From the NCBI GenBank assembly GCA_902799555.1, contig CADCBB010000014.1, positions 1 through 64,000 of the forward strand: DNA of 64,000 nucleotides, written 5' to 3'. Within the stretch, counting starts at the first letter, position 1, and each line of letters starts with the position of its first letter. Shown here in pieces: positions 24,452 through 34,400 of this stretch. This stretch comes from an uncultured Bacteroidales bacterium (GTDB taxonomy: Bacteria; Bacteroidota; Bacteroidia; Bacteroidales; Paludibacteraceae). The translations under genes were made by a program, and so were the position numbers. The notes under the pieces are model-generated. The model did no database searches. It worked only from the letters and a program-made list of their open reading frames with translations, and was not told the DNA's origin.

Positions 24452-26514
24452 CAACCGTTATGCACCGGTGCGGAAACGGTCGTTACCACTAACTTGCCAT
24501 CGGCATTGACGGCAGAAAGAATCATTCCCTGACTCTCTATACCCATCATCTTACGCGGTGGGAAATTAGCAATAAACAGCACTTGTTTGCCTACGAGCAC
24601 CGAAGGATCGGGATAACTCTGTGCGATACCGCTCAGAATTGTTCTGCCTCCCATGCCGTCATCTAACTTAAATTGCAGCAGACGGTCGGATTTCTTGACA
24701 TTCGTGCATTCCAGCACGGTAGCTACGCGGATATCGGCTTTATCAAAATCATCGATGGTAGTAGCCTCTTTGATCGGCTCCGGACGCCAGTTCTTGAGCG
24801 CCTCAGCCTGAGCCGCTGCTTCGTTCTCTTTCTTGATACGCTCCAGACGATCCAATTGCGCTTGAATAGCGTCATCTTCGATCTTCTCAAATAGGAGACT
24901 CACTTCGCCCAATGCCTGGCCTTCCGGCAGCAGGTCGATACGACCCAGATCTTCCCATCCGATCTTCTCGTCCAACTGTAGCATCTTCGTCAACTTCTCA
25001 CTCGAGAACGGCAGGAACGGCTCAAAAGCGATCGCCAAATTCGCTGCAATCTGCAGGGCAAGGTGCAGCACGGTAGCCGTACGGTCCATATCGGTCTTGG
25101 CGAGTTTCCACGGTTCGGTATCTGCCAGGTACTTATTGCCGATGCGGGCGAGGTTCATCGCTTCTTTCTGTGCATCGCGGAAACGGAAATTCTCTAACAG
25201 CTGCTCCAAGGTCGCTTTGACATTCTTGAATTCCTCAATGGTCGCTTTGTCGTATTCGTTCAATTCTCCGCACGCAGGCACGCGTCCGTTAAAATATTTA
25301 TTCGTGAGCACGAGTGCGCGATTGATAAAGTTACCATAGATAGCCACCAACTCATTGTTGTTACGCGCTTGGAAATCGGCCCAAGTGAAATCATTATCCT
25401 TGGTCTCCGGTGCATTGGCCGTCAGCACATAGCGCAGCACGTCCTGCTTGCCGGGGAAATCATCCAAGTATTCATTCAACCATACAGCCCAGTTGCGACT
25501 CGTGGAGATCTTGTCGCCCTCCAGGTTCAGGAACTCATTGCTCGGTACATTATCCGGCAGGTTGTAACCTTGTGCTTTGAGCATAGCAGGGAAAACAATA
25601 CAGTGGAAAACAATGTTATCTTTTCCGATGAAATGGATCATTCTTGTATCTTCCTGCTTCCACCATTTTTCCCAATTACCGTATTTCTCCGGCGCTTTGG
25701 CGCAGAGCTCGATCGTATTGGAGATATAGCCGATCGGCGCATCAAACCATACATAGAGCACTTTTCCTTCCGCTCCTTCTACCGGCACCGGAATACCCCA
25801 TTCGAGGTCACGCGTCACGGCACGCGGTTTGAGTCCGCCGTCCAACCAACTCTTGCATTGACCGTACACGTTCGGACGCCATTCCTTATGATTATTGAGG
25901 ATCCAAACTTCGAGCCATGCTTGATACTGATCCAGCGGCAAGTACCAGTGCTTGGTTGCTTTCTTGGCCAGCGCATTGCCTGTTTCGGCATTGTACGGGT
26001 TGATCAGTTCGTCCGGCGAGAGGGTAGCACCGCATTTCTCGCATTGGTCGCCATAAGCGCCCATCGAATGACAACGCGGACATTCGCCGCGTATATTACG
26101 GTCGGTCAGAAAATGACCTGTCTCCGGATCATAGAACTGCTCGGATGTCTCTTCAACGAATTGTCCTGCATCATACATCTTACGGAAATAATCTGCTGCA
26201 AATTGGTGATGCGTCTTAGAGGTGGTACGCGAATAGATATCGAACGATACCCCGAAATCGGCAAACGAACGTTTGATCAATTCATGATAGCGATCGACCA
26301 CTTGTTGGGTCGTGATACCTTCTTTGCGTGCACGAATGGTAACAGGTACACCATGTTCATCGCTTCCGCAAACGAACAACACTTCCTGACCCTTCAGACG
26401 CAGATAGCGGGCATAAATGTCCGCGGGTACATACACTCCGGCGAGGTGACCGATATGCACCGGACCGTTCGCATAAGGGAGCGCTGCTGTGATTAAAGTG
26501 CGATTAAATGCCAT
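24439..26514 (-). CDS. metG: Methionyl-tRNA synthetase
   Basis: 691 residues from ATG 26514. Charges tRNA-Met with Met. [16 protein letters not shown] contains the HIGH signature; [18 protein letters not shown] is the zinc knuckle; [12 protein letters not shown] is the KMSKS-type loop (KISTS); the anticodon-binding helical domain follows, and an EMAP/Trbp111-like tRNA-binding domain closes the protein (~590-691; [31 protein letters not shown]). The frame upstream of MAFNRTLI is leader. Its promoter overlaps the first codons of the divergent barrel gene. Confidence 0.96.
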   Translation of the reverse strand: MAFNRTLITAALPYANGPVHIGHLAGVYVPADIYARYLRLKGQEVLFVCGSDEHGVPVTIRARKEGITTQQVVDRYHELIKRSFADFGVSFDIYSRTTSKTHHQFAADYFRKMYDAGQFVEETSEQFYDPETGHFLTDRNIRGECPRCHSMGAYGDQCEKCGATLSPDELINPYNAETGNALAKKATKHWYLPLDQYQAWLEVWILNNHKEWRPNVYGQCKSWLDGGLKPRAVTRDLEWGIPVPVEGAEGKVLYVWFDAPIGYISNTIELCAKAPEKYGNWEKWWKQEDTRMIHFIGKDNIVFHCIVFPAMLKAQGYNLPDNVPSNEFLNLEGDKISTSRNWAVWLNEYLDDFPGKQDVLRYVLTANAPETKDNDFTWADFQARNNNELVAIYGNFINRALVLTNKYFNGRVPACGELNEYDKATIEEFKNVKATLEQLLENFRFRDAQKEAMNLARIGNKYLADTEPWKLAKTDMDRTATVLHLALQIAANLAIAFEPFLPFSSEKLTKMLQLDEKIGWEDLGRIDLLPEGQALGEVSLLFEKIEDDAIQAQLDRLERIKKENEAAAQAEALKNWRPEPIKEATTIDDFDKADIRVATVLECTNVKKSDRLLQFKLDDGMGGRTILSGIAQSYPDPSVLVGKQVLFIANFPPRKMMGIESQGMILSAVNADGKLVVTTVSAPVHNGCQVG

Positions 26515-26560
26515 ATTTTGTGTATTTTTTGTACTAAATAGTAAAAAAATGATAATTTTA

Positions 26561-26592
26561 TTTGCGTATGTCAAATATTTTTGCTACTTTTG
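26561..26592 (+). promoter_or_regulatory. Promoter of the barrel gene at 26.7 kb
   Basis: TTTG (26561-26564), 20 bases, TACTTTTG (26585-26592). It lies inside the leader of the divergent metG transcript. Confidence 0.8.
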
Positions 26593-26640
26593 CAGCCGCA
26601 AAAGGCCACATGTACCTTTCTTCGAATACGAAATCGGGTG

Positions 26641-26672
26641 CAAAGGTACAACAAAAAAATGAAAAATACAAA
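26641..26672 (-). promoter_or_regulatory. Promoter of metG
   Basis: On the minus strand: TTTG (26672-26669), 20 bases, TACCTTTG (26648-26641). The -33 element lies in codons 4-5 of the divergent barrel gene (ATG 26659). The leader to the metG ATG is about 120 bases. Confidence 0.8.
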
Positions 26673-27708
26673 TTATTTGGTGAAAAAACTTCAATCATAT
26701 TGGGTTTTATTCTTCGCACTGCTTTTCTGCGGTACCATTCAAGCGAAGGTAAATCATTATGTAGGCGGATATGGCCATGTGGGAGAATGGTCGTTGCTTC
26801 CCTCTAAAAGTGATTATACTGCCAGTTTTGGTGTGGCCGGCGGTTTGGGCTTCTTGTATGAATTGCAGGCCGGTCCGACCTATCAGCCTACCCGTTTCCT
26901 TTTTGATGTGGGTGTCGGTGCGCAGTATGGCTTGACGTCCTTTATGCAGAGCAGTAATGCGGAGGTGCCATTACCTAACCAGACGGACTTGGACGGCATG
27001 ACCTTTGATTATATCTACGAGATCAAGGATCGTCATGACCAATATACGAACATGTCCGTACAAGTGCCTTTGATGATTGGTGTGCAGCACCGTAAGTTCT
27101 ATATGTTAGTGGGTGTCAAGGCTACTGCCAGTTTGCTGACCCAAGCCCATACCACGGCGCTTATCAGCACCTATGGACGCTATTATTCGGGGGATAAGAA
27201 AGTATTTGATGATTTCCGCAATATGCCGGAGTATCAGTTCTTCACCGATCTGCCGCAGCAGAAATCTGCGCCGGCTTCGCCGCTCAACCTCAACTTGGAT
27301 GCTTGCTTGGAGATAGGCGGCCGCTTAGGTGTTGTCAATTATGCGGTGGGATATGATGTACCCAAGCGCAAAGTGGAGTATCGTTTGGCCGGATTCCTGG
27401 ACTATGGTTTGGTAGATATCCATAAGCAGCAAACTTTGGAAAGCATTAAATTGCCGATAGGGTATAATATTGAGAACGACAAAGAAAGCACAGCGCCTGT
27501 CTATAAAACGAGGACCATGGTGGAAAAGCTCGAGGTAAACGATATCATGTCCACAAATGGTTTTGCCGCATCAGTGAAAAACCTGATGGTAGGATTGAAG
27601 TTTACGATATTATTCCAATTGCCGGAGCCGGGTCAATGTGTGCTCTGCCGCGATGCGTACGGTACCTCAATCAACCCCCGTCATGGCAGTCTGAAGTACG
27701 AGGAATAA
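26659..27708 (+). CDS. Predicted outer-membrane beta-barrel protein
   Basis: 349 residues. Signal peptide (SYWVLFFALLFCGTIQA), then alternating strands with Gly/aromatic pairs (GGYGHVGEWSLL, FGVAGGLGFLYELQAG, FDVGVGAQYGL, VPLMIGVQHRKFYMLVGVKA, CLEIGGRLGVVNY, RLAGFLDYGLVDIH, VGLKFTILFQLPEPGQCVLC). It resembles the protein at 51.2 kb in layout: both contain a PL(M/L)(I/F)G..(R/W).FYM(L/V)G.K segment, an IGGR(L/V)G segment, an AxFxDxGLxxxH strand, and end with (F/L)QLPEPG or FELPKPG. This makes a small family of unknown function. Its 3' end overlaps cdaA by 42 bases. Confidence 0.75.
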   Translation: MKNTNYLVKKLQSYWVLFFALLFCGTIQAKVNHYVGGYGHVGEWSLLPSKSDYTASFGVAGGLGFLYELQAGPTYQPTRFLFDVGVGAQYGLTSFMQSSNAEVPLPNQTDLDGMTFDYIYEIKDRHDQYTNMSVQVPLMIGVQHRKFYMLVGVKATASLLTQAHTTALISTYGRYYSGDKKVFDDFRNMPEYQFFTDLPQQKSAPASPLNLNLDACLEIGGRLGVVNYAVGYDVPKRKVEYRLAGFLDYGLVDIHKQQTLESIKLPIGYNIENDKESTAPVYKTRTMVEKLEVNDIMSTNGFAASVKNLMVGLKFTILFQLPEPGQCVLCRDAYGTSINPRHGSLKYEE

Positions 27709-28446
27709 TTCATCTTCTTTTACTTCGCGTATCCGGCCTTCCCGGGCCACAGAGATATGTCCTGATTCTTCCGACACCACAATACAAGTGGCGTCGGATT
27801 TTTCTGCTAATCCCAACGCCGCGCGGTGGCGCAGACCGTAATATTGCGGAATCGTCTGATCCTTGCTGACCGGAAGAATACAAGCTGCTGCTACCATCTT
27901 GCCGTCACGGATGATAAGGGCTCCGTCGTGCAAAGGCGTATTCTTGAAGAAGATATTCTCGATTAATCGTGCGGACACCTGGGCATCCAGACGCTCACCA
28001 GTATCTACAATCTCTTTGAGGCTACCGCCACCGGCCAATACAATCAGCGCGCCGGTTTTGGTACTGGCCATATGCCGACAAGCCTGTGTGATTTCCAATA
28101 TCTGCTGACGCGAACGGGCATCTTCTTCGCCGGTACGGGCGCGGAAGATTTTCCAAGAGGAGAAACGTGACCCCACTCGATAGAAAAAGAGCCGGATCTC
28201 TTCCTGGAAGATGACAATGAGTGCGATCGCTCCGACGGAGATGATACGATCGAAGAGGGCGCCTGTCAGATCCAACTGGAAGACGAAACTGACGAGAAAC
28301 CATACCACAATAAACGCCAAAATACCCCAGAAGAGGTTCGCTGCGCCGGTCTTACGAAGCAGACGATAGGTGTAGTACAGGATAACAGCTACCAATAGGA
28401 TGTCGATTACATCTTTGAATCCGAAGTTAAAAGCAAGGAGTTGCAT
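27667..28446 (-). CDS. cdaA: Diadenylate cyclase CdaA
   Basis: 259 residues. Makes c-di-AMP from two ATP at the membrane. Three N-terminal membrane segments (about 11-90), then the DAC domain: GALIVLAGGGSLKEIVDTG, NTPLHDGALIIRDGKMVAAACILP (DGA motif) and GLRHRAALGLAEKSDA (RHR motif). The gene follows folP with a 40-base overlap of frames. It converges on the barrel gene. Both catalytic motifs are intact. Confidence 0.94.
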   Translation of the reverse strand: MQLLAFNFGFKDVIDILLVAVILYYTYRLLRKTGAANLFWGILAFIVVWFLVSFVFQLDLTGALFDRIISVGAIALIVIFQEEIRLFFYRVGSRFSSWKIFRARTGEEDARSRQQILEITQACRHMASTKTGALIVLAGGGSLKEIVDTGERLDAQVSARLIENIFFKNTPLHDGALIIRDGKMVAAACILPVSKDQTIPQYYGLRHRAALGLAEKSDATCIVVSEESGHISVAREGRIREVKEDELFLVLQTAMTGVD

Positions 28447-29132
28447 AGTTCTATCGTTTGTTTGGTTTCTTTCACATCGTGTGTGCGAATTATCGTGGCG
28501 CCATGCTCAATGGCATAGAGTTGCAGCGCCTGGGTAGGCATCAGGCAGGTATCCGGCGTAAGGCCTAACGGACGCCATACCATCGACTTACGGCTGACAC
28601 CGACCAAGATCGGCTTTCCGTACGCGCGCAATTCATCTATATGACGCATACACGCGTAATCGCCTTCCGTGCTGCCGATGAAGCCGAAACCCGGATCCAG
28701 AATCAGCCCTTCCATCTCGCATAGTTGCGGCATCTTCTTCGGCAACTCTAAATCGCCCCGCAGCGTCCAGATATACGGTGCGCGATATTCTCGAACGACC
28801 TCATACATCGCATCGCATCCGCCGGAGATATCGTTGATAATCATCGTGCCGAACTGATTCAGCGCGCGGCGGGCTATCTCCGGCCGAAACGTGTCCAGCG
28901 AAAGGGATGCTTCCGGGTAGGCATGACGCAAGGCTTCCAAGGCCGGCGCTACGCGATGCCACTCCTCTTCTTCCGATGCAGGCGTACTGCCCGGACGGGT
29001 AGAACAGCCGCCGATATCCAGAATCGAGGCGCCGTCCGCCAAAGCACCCTCGGCCCATGCCAAAACATGCTCTGTATCGGCTAATCGCGACGAGGCATAA
29101 AAACTATCCGGCGTCACGTTTCCTATCGCCAT
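28407..29132 (-). CDS. folP: Dihydropteroate synthase
   Basis: 241 residues from ATG 29132, on the short side for FolP. Joins pABA and the pterin pyrophosphate in folate synthesis. Visible: GNVTPDSFYASSR, ILDIGGCSTRPGS (pterin/pyrophosphate loop), SLDTFRPEIARRAL, IINDISGGCD, LILDPGFGFIGST, GVSRKSMV, IIRTHDVKETKQ. A GTG at 29147 in frame (giving VKVQIMAIGN) would complete the first strand better and coincides with the expected transcript start, so leaderless initiation at GTG is an alternative. Overlaps cdaA. Confidence 0.92.
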   Translation of the reverse strand: MAIGNVTPDSFYASSRLADTEHVLAWAEGALADGASILDIGGCSTRPGSTPASEEEEWHRVAPALEALRHAYPEASLSLDTFRPEIARRALNQFGTMIINDISGGCDAMYEVVREYRAPYIWTLRGDLELPKKMPQLCEMEGLILDPGFGFIGSTEGDYACMRHIDELRAYGKPILVGVSRKSMVWRPLGLTPDTCLMPTQALQLYAIEHGATIIRTHDVKETKQTIELCNSLLLTSDSKM

Positions 29133-29151
29133 AATTTGCACTTTCACGCTG

Positions 29152-29183
29152 CAAAAGTACAAAAATTTGACGAAATATGCAAA
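29152..29183 (-). promoter_or_regulatory. Promoter of folP-cdaA
   Basis: On the minus strand: TTTG (29183-29180), 20 bases, TACTTTTG (29159-29152). The start codon lies 5 (GTG) or 20 (ATG) bases after the -7 element. Confidence 0.8.
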
Positions 29184-29208
29184 AAAATCGAAAAAAAGTA
29201 ACAAAAAT

Positions 29209-29240
29209 TTTGCGTATGTGCGAAAAAAGCAGTACATTTG
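29209..29240 (+). promoter_or_regulatory. Promoter of gldJ
   Basis: TTTG (29209-29212), 20 bases, TACATTTG (29233-29240), preceded by AAAAGCAG. Leader about 65 bases. Confidence 0.8.
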
Positions 29241-29309
29241 CAGGCTGATTTATGTATGTATGCATAAAAATGCTATAATTAGATTGAAAATTATTACAAA
29301 AATATAGTT

Positions 29310-30855
29310 ATGAAAAACGTATTTAAGTATCTGTTGATTGTTTCGGTGGTGATGGTTGCCGCTTCGTGTAACCAGCGCGAGTTGAATACCCGTGTTAGTA
29401 ATACCACCGGTTGGAATTATTTTGACCAGCGTACCACTAATTTTGAGGCCAATGAGGGCGTAGGAAACGTCAATCCTATTGGTATGGTGCCTATCCAGGG
29501 TGGTTCGTTCACAGTAGGTGAGAAGGATGAGTTCATCACCGCTCCGCGTAACAACGACACCCGTACGCTTACCGTCAGTTCGTTCTACATGGATAAGTAT
29601 GAGGTGACGAACCTCAACTGGAATGAGTATCTCCATTGGTTGGAGTTCGTGTTCGGTGCAGTAGCTCCGGAGTTGGTAGATCAAGCGCGTCCGGACCACA
29701 AGGTATGGCGTGAGGATTTGGCGTACAACGACCCGTATGAGGACAACTATTTCGAGCACCCGGCTTTCTCGTTCTATCCGATCGTAGGTGTGACTTGGGA
29801 GCAGGCTATGGCATATTGTCAATGGCGTACCGACCGCGTTAACGAGATGGCGCTGATCAATGCCGGCGCAATCGTTATCCCTCCGTTTGCTGACCTGCAG
29901 CCGACTGATGACGAGGCATACAAGGATGAGTGGGAGCAAGAGACAGGATACGAGATGTATTCGTACGAGGAGGTTAGCCCGGAGGATCCGGAGCAGACCG
30001 TGACGATGTATCGTCCGAGTTACGAGTGGATTCGCGATAAGTTTGTCTTCAATACGGACAAATACCTCATGGATGCTACCTATGTTCCTGAGTATGGTCG
30101 TCGTCCGAAATTGGATAGCTATGGTGCAGAGCGTAAGGTGAATATCGCCGACGGTATCTTTGTGACCGGCTATCGTTTGCCGACCGAGGCGGAGTGGGAA
30201 TTTGCCGCTTATGCCCCTGTAGCCGGAGAGGACGGTTTGACCATTGAGGGTAAGGTTTATCCGTGGAGTGGTTATCATCCGCGTGATATGAGTAAGAAAA
30301 ACCTCGGTATGATGCAGGCTAACTTCGTTCGTGGTCGTGGTGATATGATGGGTGTCAGCGGTGCGCTGAACGACCGTCGTGTGATCACCAACCCGGTGGA
30401 TGAGAATGGATGTCTACCGCGAGACCACGTCGCAAGAGGTTAGTGAGTATAACTCCTATCGTGGTAATATCTACAGCCGTCCGGTATTGGATGAAAACGG
30501 CAAGTTCCAGATGGACTCCGTAGGTTGCATCAAGATCACTTGGGGTAAAGAGGATGATAAACGTGACGTGCTGGATGGTGACTTCGCCAGCCTGCTCGAT
30601 ACCGATTATCCTTTGGATACCGTTGGTGTTGAGAACCTGATGGAGGTGAAGGTAGATCCGACTGATATCCTCGCTCCGCGTATCACTAAGAAAGCGCGTG
30701 TTTACAAGGGCGGTTCATGGGCTGACCGTATATACTGGCTCAATCCGTCTACCCGTCGTTACCTGGATCAGGATAAGTGCTCGTCGAAGATCGGTTTCCG
30801 CTGCGCAATGTCTACGCTGGGTGACCAAATCCCGGGTACTCCCATTCAGAAATAA
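29310..30855 (+). pseudogene. gldJ: gldJ, gliding/type IX secretion lipoprotein, broken by an internal deletion
   Basis: Two frames make one GldJ. Frame one (29310-30443) has a lipobox VAASC (Cys 20), GWNYFDQRTTNF, GGSFTVGEKDEF, FYMDKYEVTNLNW, YPIVGVTWEQAMAYCQWRTDRVNEM, YRLPTEAEWEFAAYAP and RGRGDMMGVSGALNDRRVIT, then runs out after NPVD. Frame two resumes at MDVYRETTSQEVSEYN and goes to KARVYKGGSWADRIYWL, CSSKIGFRCAMSTLG and a stop at 30855. Intact GldJ has about 20 residues between these points, including NDYGLYNMAGNVxEW, the core of the FGE-sulfatase fold. They are missing, and the join shifts frame. GldJ supports the GldK/L/M/N machinery of gliding and type IX secretion. Whether the gene is truly dead or the deletion is a sequencing/assembly error cannot be decided here. 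Confidence 0.85.
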
Positions 30856-30886
30856 ATCACAAATCATAAATCAAAAATCACAAATT
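30852..30886. repeat. Heptamer tandem repeat between gldJ and gcvH
   Basis: Five 7-bp units ending in AAATC/AAATT: ATAAATC, ACAAATC, ATAAATC, AAAAATC, ACAAATT. The first unit contains the gldJ stop codon. Confidence 0.85.
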
Positions 30887-30891
30887 GAAAT

Positions 30892-31266
30892 ATGAATTTT
30901 CCTGCAGATATTCGCTATACAAGCGAGCATGAATGGATTCGCGTAGAGGGTGATGAAGCATACGTTGGTATCACGGACTATGCGCAGAGTGAGTTGGGCG
31001 AGATCGTCTTTGTAGATGTACCTACATTAGGCGAGACGGTAGGCCAAGGTGAAGTATTTGGTTCTATCGAGGCAGTGAAGACCGTCAGTGACCTCAATAT
31101 GCCTGTTACGGGTGAGGTGTTGGAGATCAACGGCGCGCTGGATGCACAGCCCGAGTTGGTAAACAACGATCCGTACGGCGAGGGATGGATTATCCGCATC
31201 AGCGTCAAGGATGCAGCTGAGTTGGATAAACTCATGGATGCTACTGCTTACCAGGCTATCCTCTGA
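30892..31266 (+). CDS. gcvH: Glycine cleavage system H protein
   Basis: 124 residues. Carries the lipoyl arm that shuttles aminomethyl groups between the P, T and L proteins. Starts FPADIRYTSEHEWIRVEGD, with the lipoylated Lys in GSIEAVKTVSDLNMPVTGEV and a C-terminus LVNNDPYGEGWIIRI. No other gcv gene is adjacent. Followed by a clear terminator. Probably transcribed with gldJ, since no promoter is seen in the repeat-filled gap. Confidence 0.96.
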   Translation: MNFPADIRYTSEHEWIRVEGDEAYVGITDYAQSELGEIVFVDVPTLGETVGQGEVFGSIEAVKTVSDLNMPVTGEVLEINGALDAQPELVNNDPYGEGWIIRISVKDAAELDKLMDATAYQAIL

Positions 31267-31288
31267 TAATTCACGCTGAATGATGGAA

Positions 31289-31317
31289 GGGCGACCCGAA
31301 ACGGTCGCCCTTTCTTT
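31289..31317 (+). terminator. Terminator after gcvH
   Basis: GGGCGACC pairs perfectly with GGTCGCCC around a 6-base loop, followed by TTTCTTT. Confidence 0.9.
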
Positions 31318-31382
31318 GTGCGCCATAAAATGCCACATTTAGGTTACAAAAGAAAGAAAATTTGCATTTTTTCTTACAAATT

Positions 31383-31414
31383 GTTGCATATTTTAAAAAA
31401 ATATGTTATCTTTG
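31383..31414 (+). promoter_or_regulatory. Promoter of the first giant gene
   Basis: GTTG (31383-31386, one mismatch to TTTG, continuing CATA), 20 bases, TATCTTTG (31407-31414). Leader about 50 bases to ATG 31467. Confidence 0.7.
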
Positions 31415-31466
31415 CGCCCTAATATTGTTTATTTGTGACGAATAATCATTTATGCTATTTATTAAT

Positions 31467-34400
31467 ATGAAAAAATTTCTCTTGTTTTTGGTAGCCGTGA
31501 TGGCTATGACCATGACTCTCAACGCACGTACTGTCGTGATCGATGAGGGCTTTGAGAATGGCATTTCCGATGACATCTGGACTCAGGAGTTTGTCGAAGG
31601 ACAAATGCCTTGGGCGATAGAGTCGGAGGATGATGTCTTATCGCATCCGTCGTCGGTGCATGAGGGTACGCATCGTGCCTATCTGCGTAATCCCGGTAGT
31701 GAGACCTTGGGCTATAAGACCCGCTTGGTAAGTAAGGTGATGGACCTTCGTCCTACCAAGGTGTATATGCCGGAGTTGACGTTCTGGTATGCCAATACGA
31801 AGTGGGGAGCCGACTGTGATACCCTGCGTGTGCTTTATCGTACGAGTGCGCGTGGCCAATGGAAGCAGTTGGGCGAGTATAGCCGTTCGGTTTCTCAATG
31901 GCAACGCGTGAAGATTGCGCTGCCGGAAGTGGGGCAGAACTATCAGATCGCTTTCGAGGGAACGGATAACTTGGGCCATGGTATCGTCTTGGATGAGATC
32001 AAGTTGCAGTCGGCGCCGGAGTGTACGGTGCCCTACGACCTGATGGTGCTCAATAAGGGCGCAGGTCGTGTAAACCTCTTCTGGAGCGCCAGCTTTGATG
32101 CCGATAACTTTGAGGTGATCATCACACGCGACACCATCGATCCGGACATGGTAGCCGATATCGAGGAGAACGATGCCGACCGCATCGTGTACCACGAATT
32201 GGTAAGCGGTGATGTGACGAATGTAGACCTCTTGCTGGAGTCGGGTGAGTTCTATCTGGCCTATGTGCGTTCGATCTGCGAGGATGAGAATAGCGCATGG
32301 AGTAGCGAGCAGTCCAAGGATGGTCCGTTCGGTTTCCGCGTACGCGTTGCCAAGCAGATTCCGTTCACGGAAAACTTCAATTATCCGTCCAATAAGAATC
32401 GCGATGATGATTGGGCTTGGGGCAATAACCTGACCGGCACTGTCGTATCGCCGTATGTCAACTCGGCGGCTACAGGTAATTCGCGTGCGAACTACTCGCC
32501 GGATACGACTTCGGCTGTGATCTTCTCGGGTGCGGTCAATTCGCCCTCTACGTTCATTTCGGCTGACCGCTATGTCTATCTGGCTACGCCGGCATTGTCG
32601 GATACGCTGAATGAGAACTTTCATATCAATCAGTGTCAAGTTCATTTCTGGGCTACGGTCTATACCTATACCGGTCGTCAGTACGGCCGCAGTATCATGG
32701 TGGGCGTAATGGAGGATCCGGATGATATCACGACCTTCCGCCCGGTGGATACCGTGAGCGTATGGGGCAATAGGACGTTCCAAGAGAACATCGTAGACCT
32801 CAGTTCGTATGAAGGCAACGGAACCTATCTTGCTTTTGTGAGTGACTTCGACCGCGACAACCTCTTCTTCTTGGATAACCTGACGGTGGAGTACCGAAAG
32901 GCTGTCAACAAGGTGACCAAGATCAGTGTCAACCCGCGCGATACCTATGCTACTATCTCGTGGGAGGGCAATGCCTCCTCGTACAACGTGCTGGTTACCA
33001 GCGCGGAGGTTAATCCGGCGAATCCAAATCCGGACGCTATCGTGGATCAGATTACCGTCAATAGCAATAGTTATCTCTGCGAAACGCTGGAGCCGGACCA
33101 TAGCTGGAATGCTCCGTACTACGTATATGTACAGGCCGAGGGACAGGAGTGGTCGTACCGCTATCCGTTCGTAACGATAGCATCGATGCGTGAGATACCG
33201 TATGCCTACGATTTCGAAGCACGTACTACCACGACGCGCAAGATCGGTAACCAGCAGTGCGTCGTAGGTCTGGGTGTGTTCGGTAACGCCGGATCATACC
33301 CCGCGGTGAATGTCGGTAATAGCTACGGCGGTTCGAACAGCCTCTTCCTCAGTAAGCGAGGCGGAACGGACGCATGGCTCACGCTTCCGATGGTGGAGAA
33401 CCTGGATAGCGTGCAGGTGAAGTTCTATCTGAGCAGCGGATCGAATGATATCGGTCAGGCACATGCTACGCTCGGTATCATGTCTAACCCGATGGATATC
33501 AATACCTTTATACCGGTATCTGACTTCACCATCAATAGTACCGGTTATACGCGTTGCTATGCGAACTTTGAGAACTACTCCGGTCCGGAGGGTGTGATTG
33601 CTATCGTTTGGAATGACGTACGCAACATGACCGCCAATACGATCAACTATATCGATGAGATCACGGTTGATACTTTGTCGGAGTGCGTGCCGCCTACCAA
33701 TATTGAATTGCAAGTTGAGCCGGATGCGGTCACCGTAAAATGGGAAACATCGGCTTTGTCAAGCGAGTGGGAGCTCTTCCTCTCGCGTACGCCGCTCACA
33801 GAGTCGCAGCGTATTTATAAGACCAAGGAGCAAATCGCCGCTATCGGTGGCGTAGTGCTGGATACGACGCTCACCTGGACCGACAATCAGAATCCACCGA
33901 CCTTCTATTTCGATAATTTGGTGCAGCACTCCAACTATTACCTCTATGTGCGTGCTACCTGTGATATGGAATGGTGGACCGAGATGGCGTTCAGCACGCC
34001 GTGTCAGGAAGAGGCCTTCCCGTACAAGGAGACCTTCGAGGACTACAACCCGGGTAGCCAGTCGGCAGGTTGCTGGCAACTGGCCGATTACATGGGTGTG
34101 GATTATCCGCGTATCTATCAGGCCGGTACAACCAATAATAGCAACAAGACGCTGGAGCTCTATTCGTCGGGTACGATCCACCGCTCGGTGGCTATCCTGC
34201 CGGTTGTGACGGGTATCCTCTCCGATATGTTGCTCACGTTTGATGTGCGCACCTATGCCGGTACGGCTTCGTCCGAAGGTGTAGTGATCGTTGGTACGAT
34301 GAACGACATCACCGATCAGAACAGCTTCGTGCCCTTTGACACGGTTTATGTCAGCGGATCTTCGTTCCAGAAGGCACGTTTCATCCTCTCTAACTATGAT

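Noticed and set aside
30395..30450. Programmed ribosomal frameshift in gldJ
   Set aside because: There is no slippery heptamer, and the conserved core residues are missing, so a frameshift would not restore the protein.
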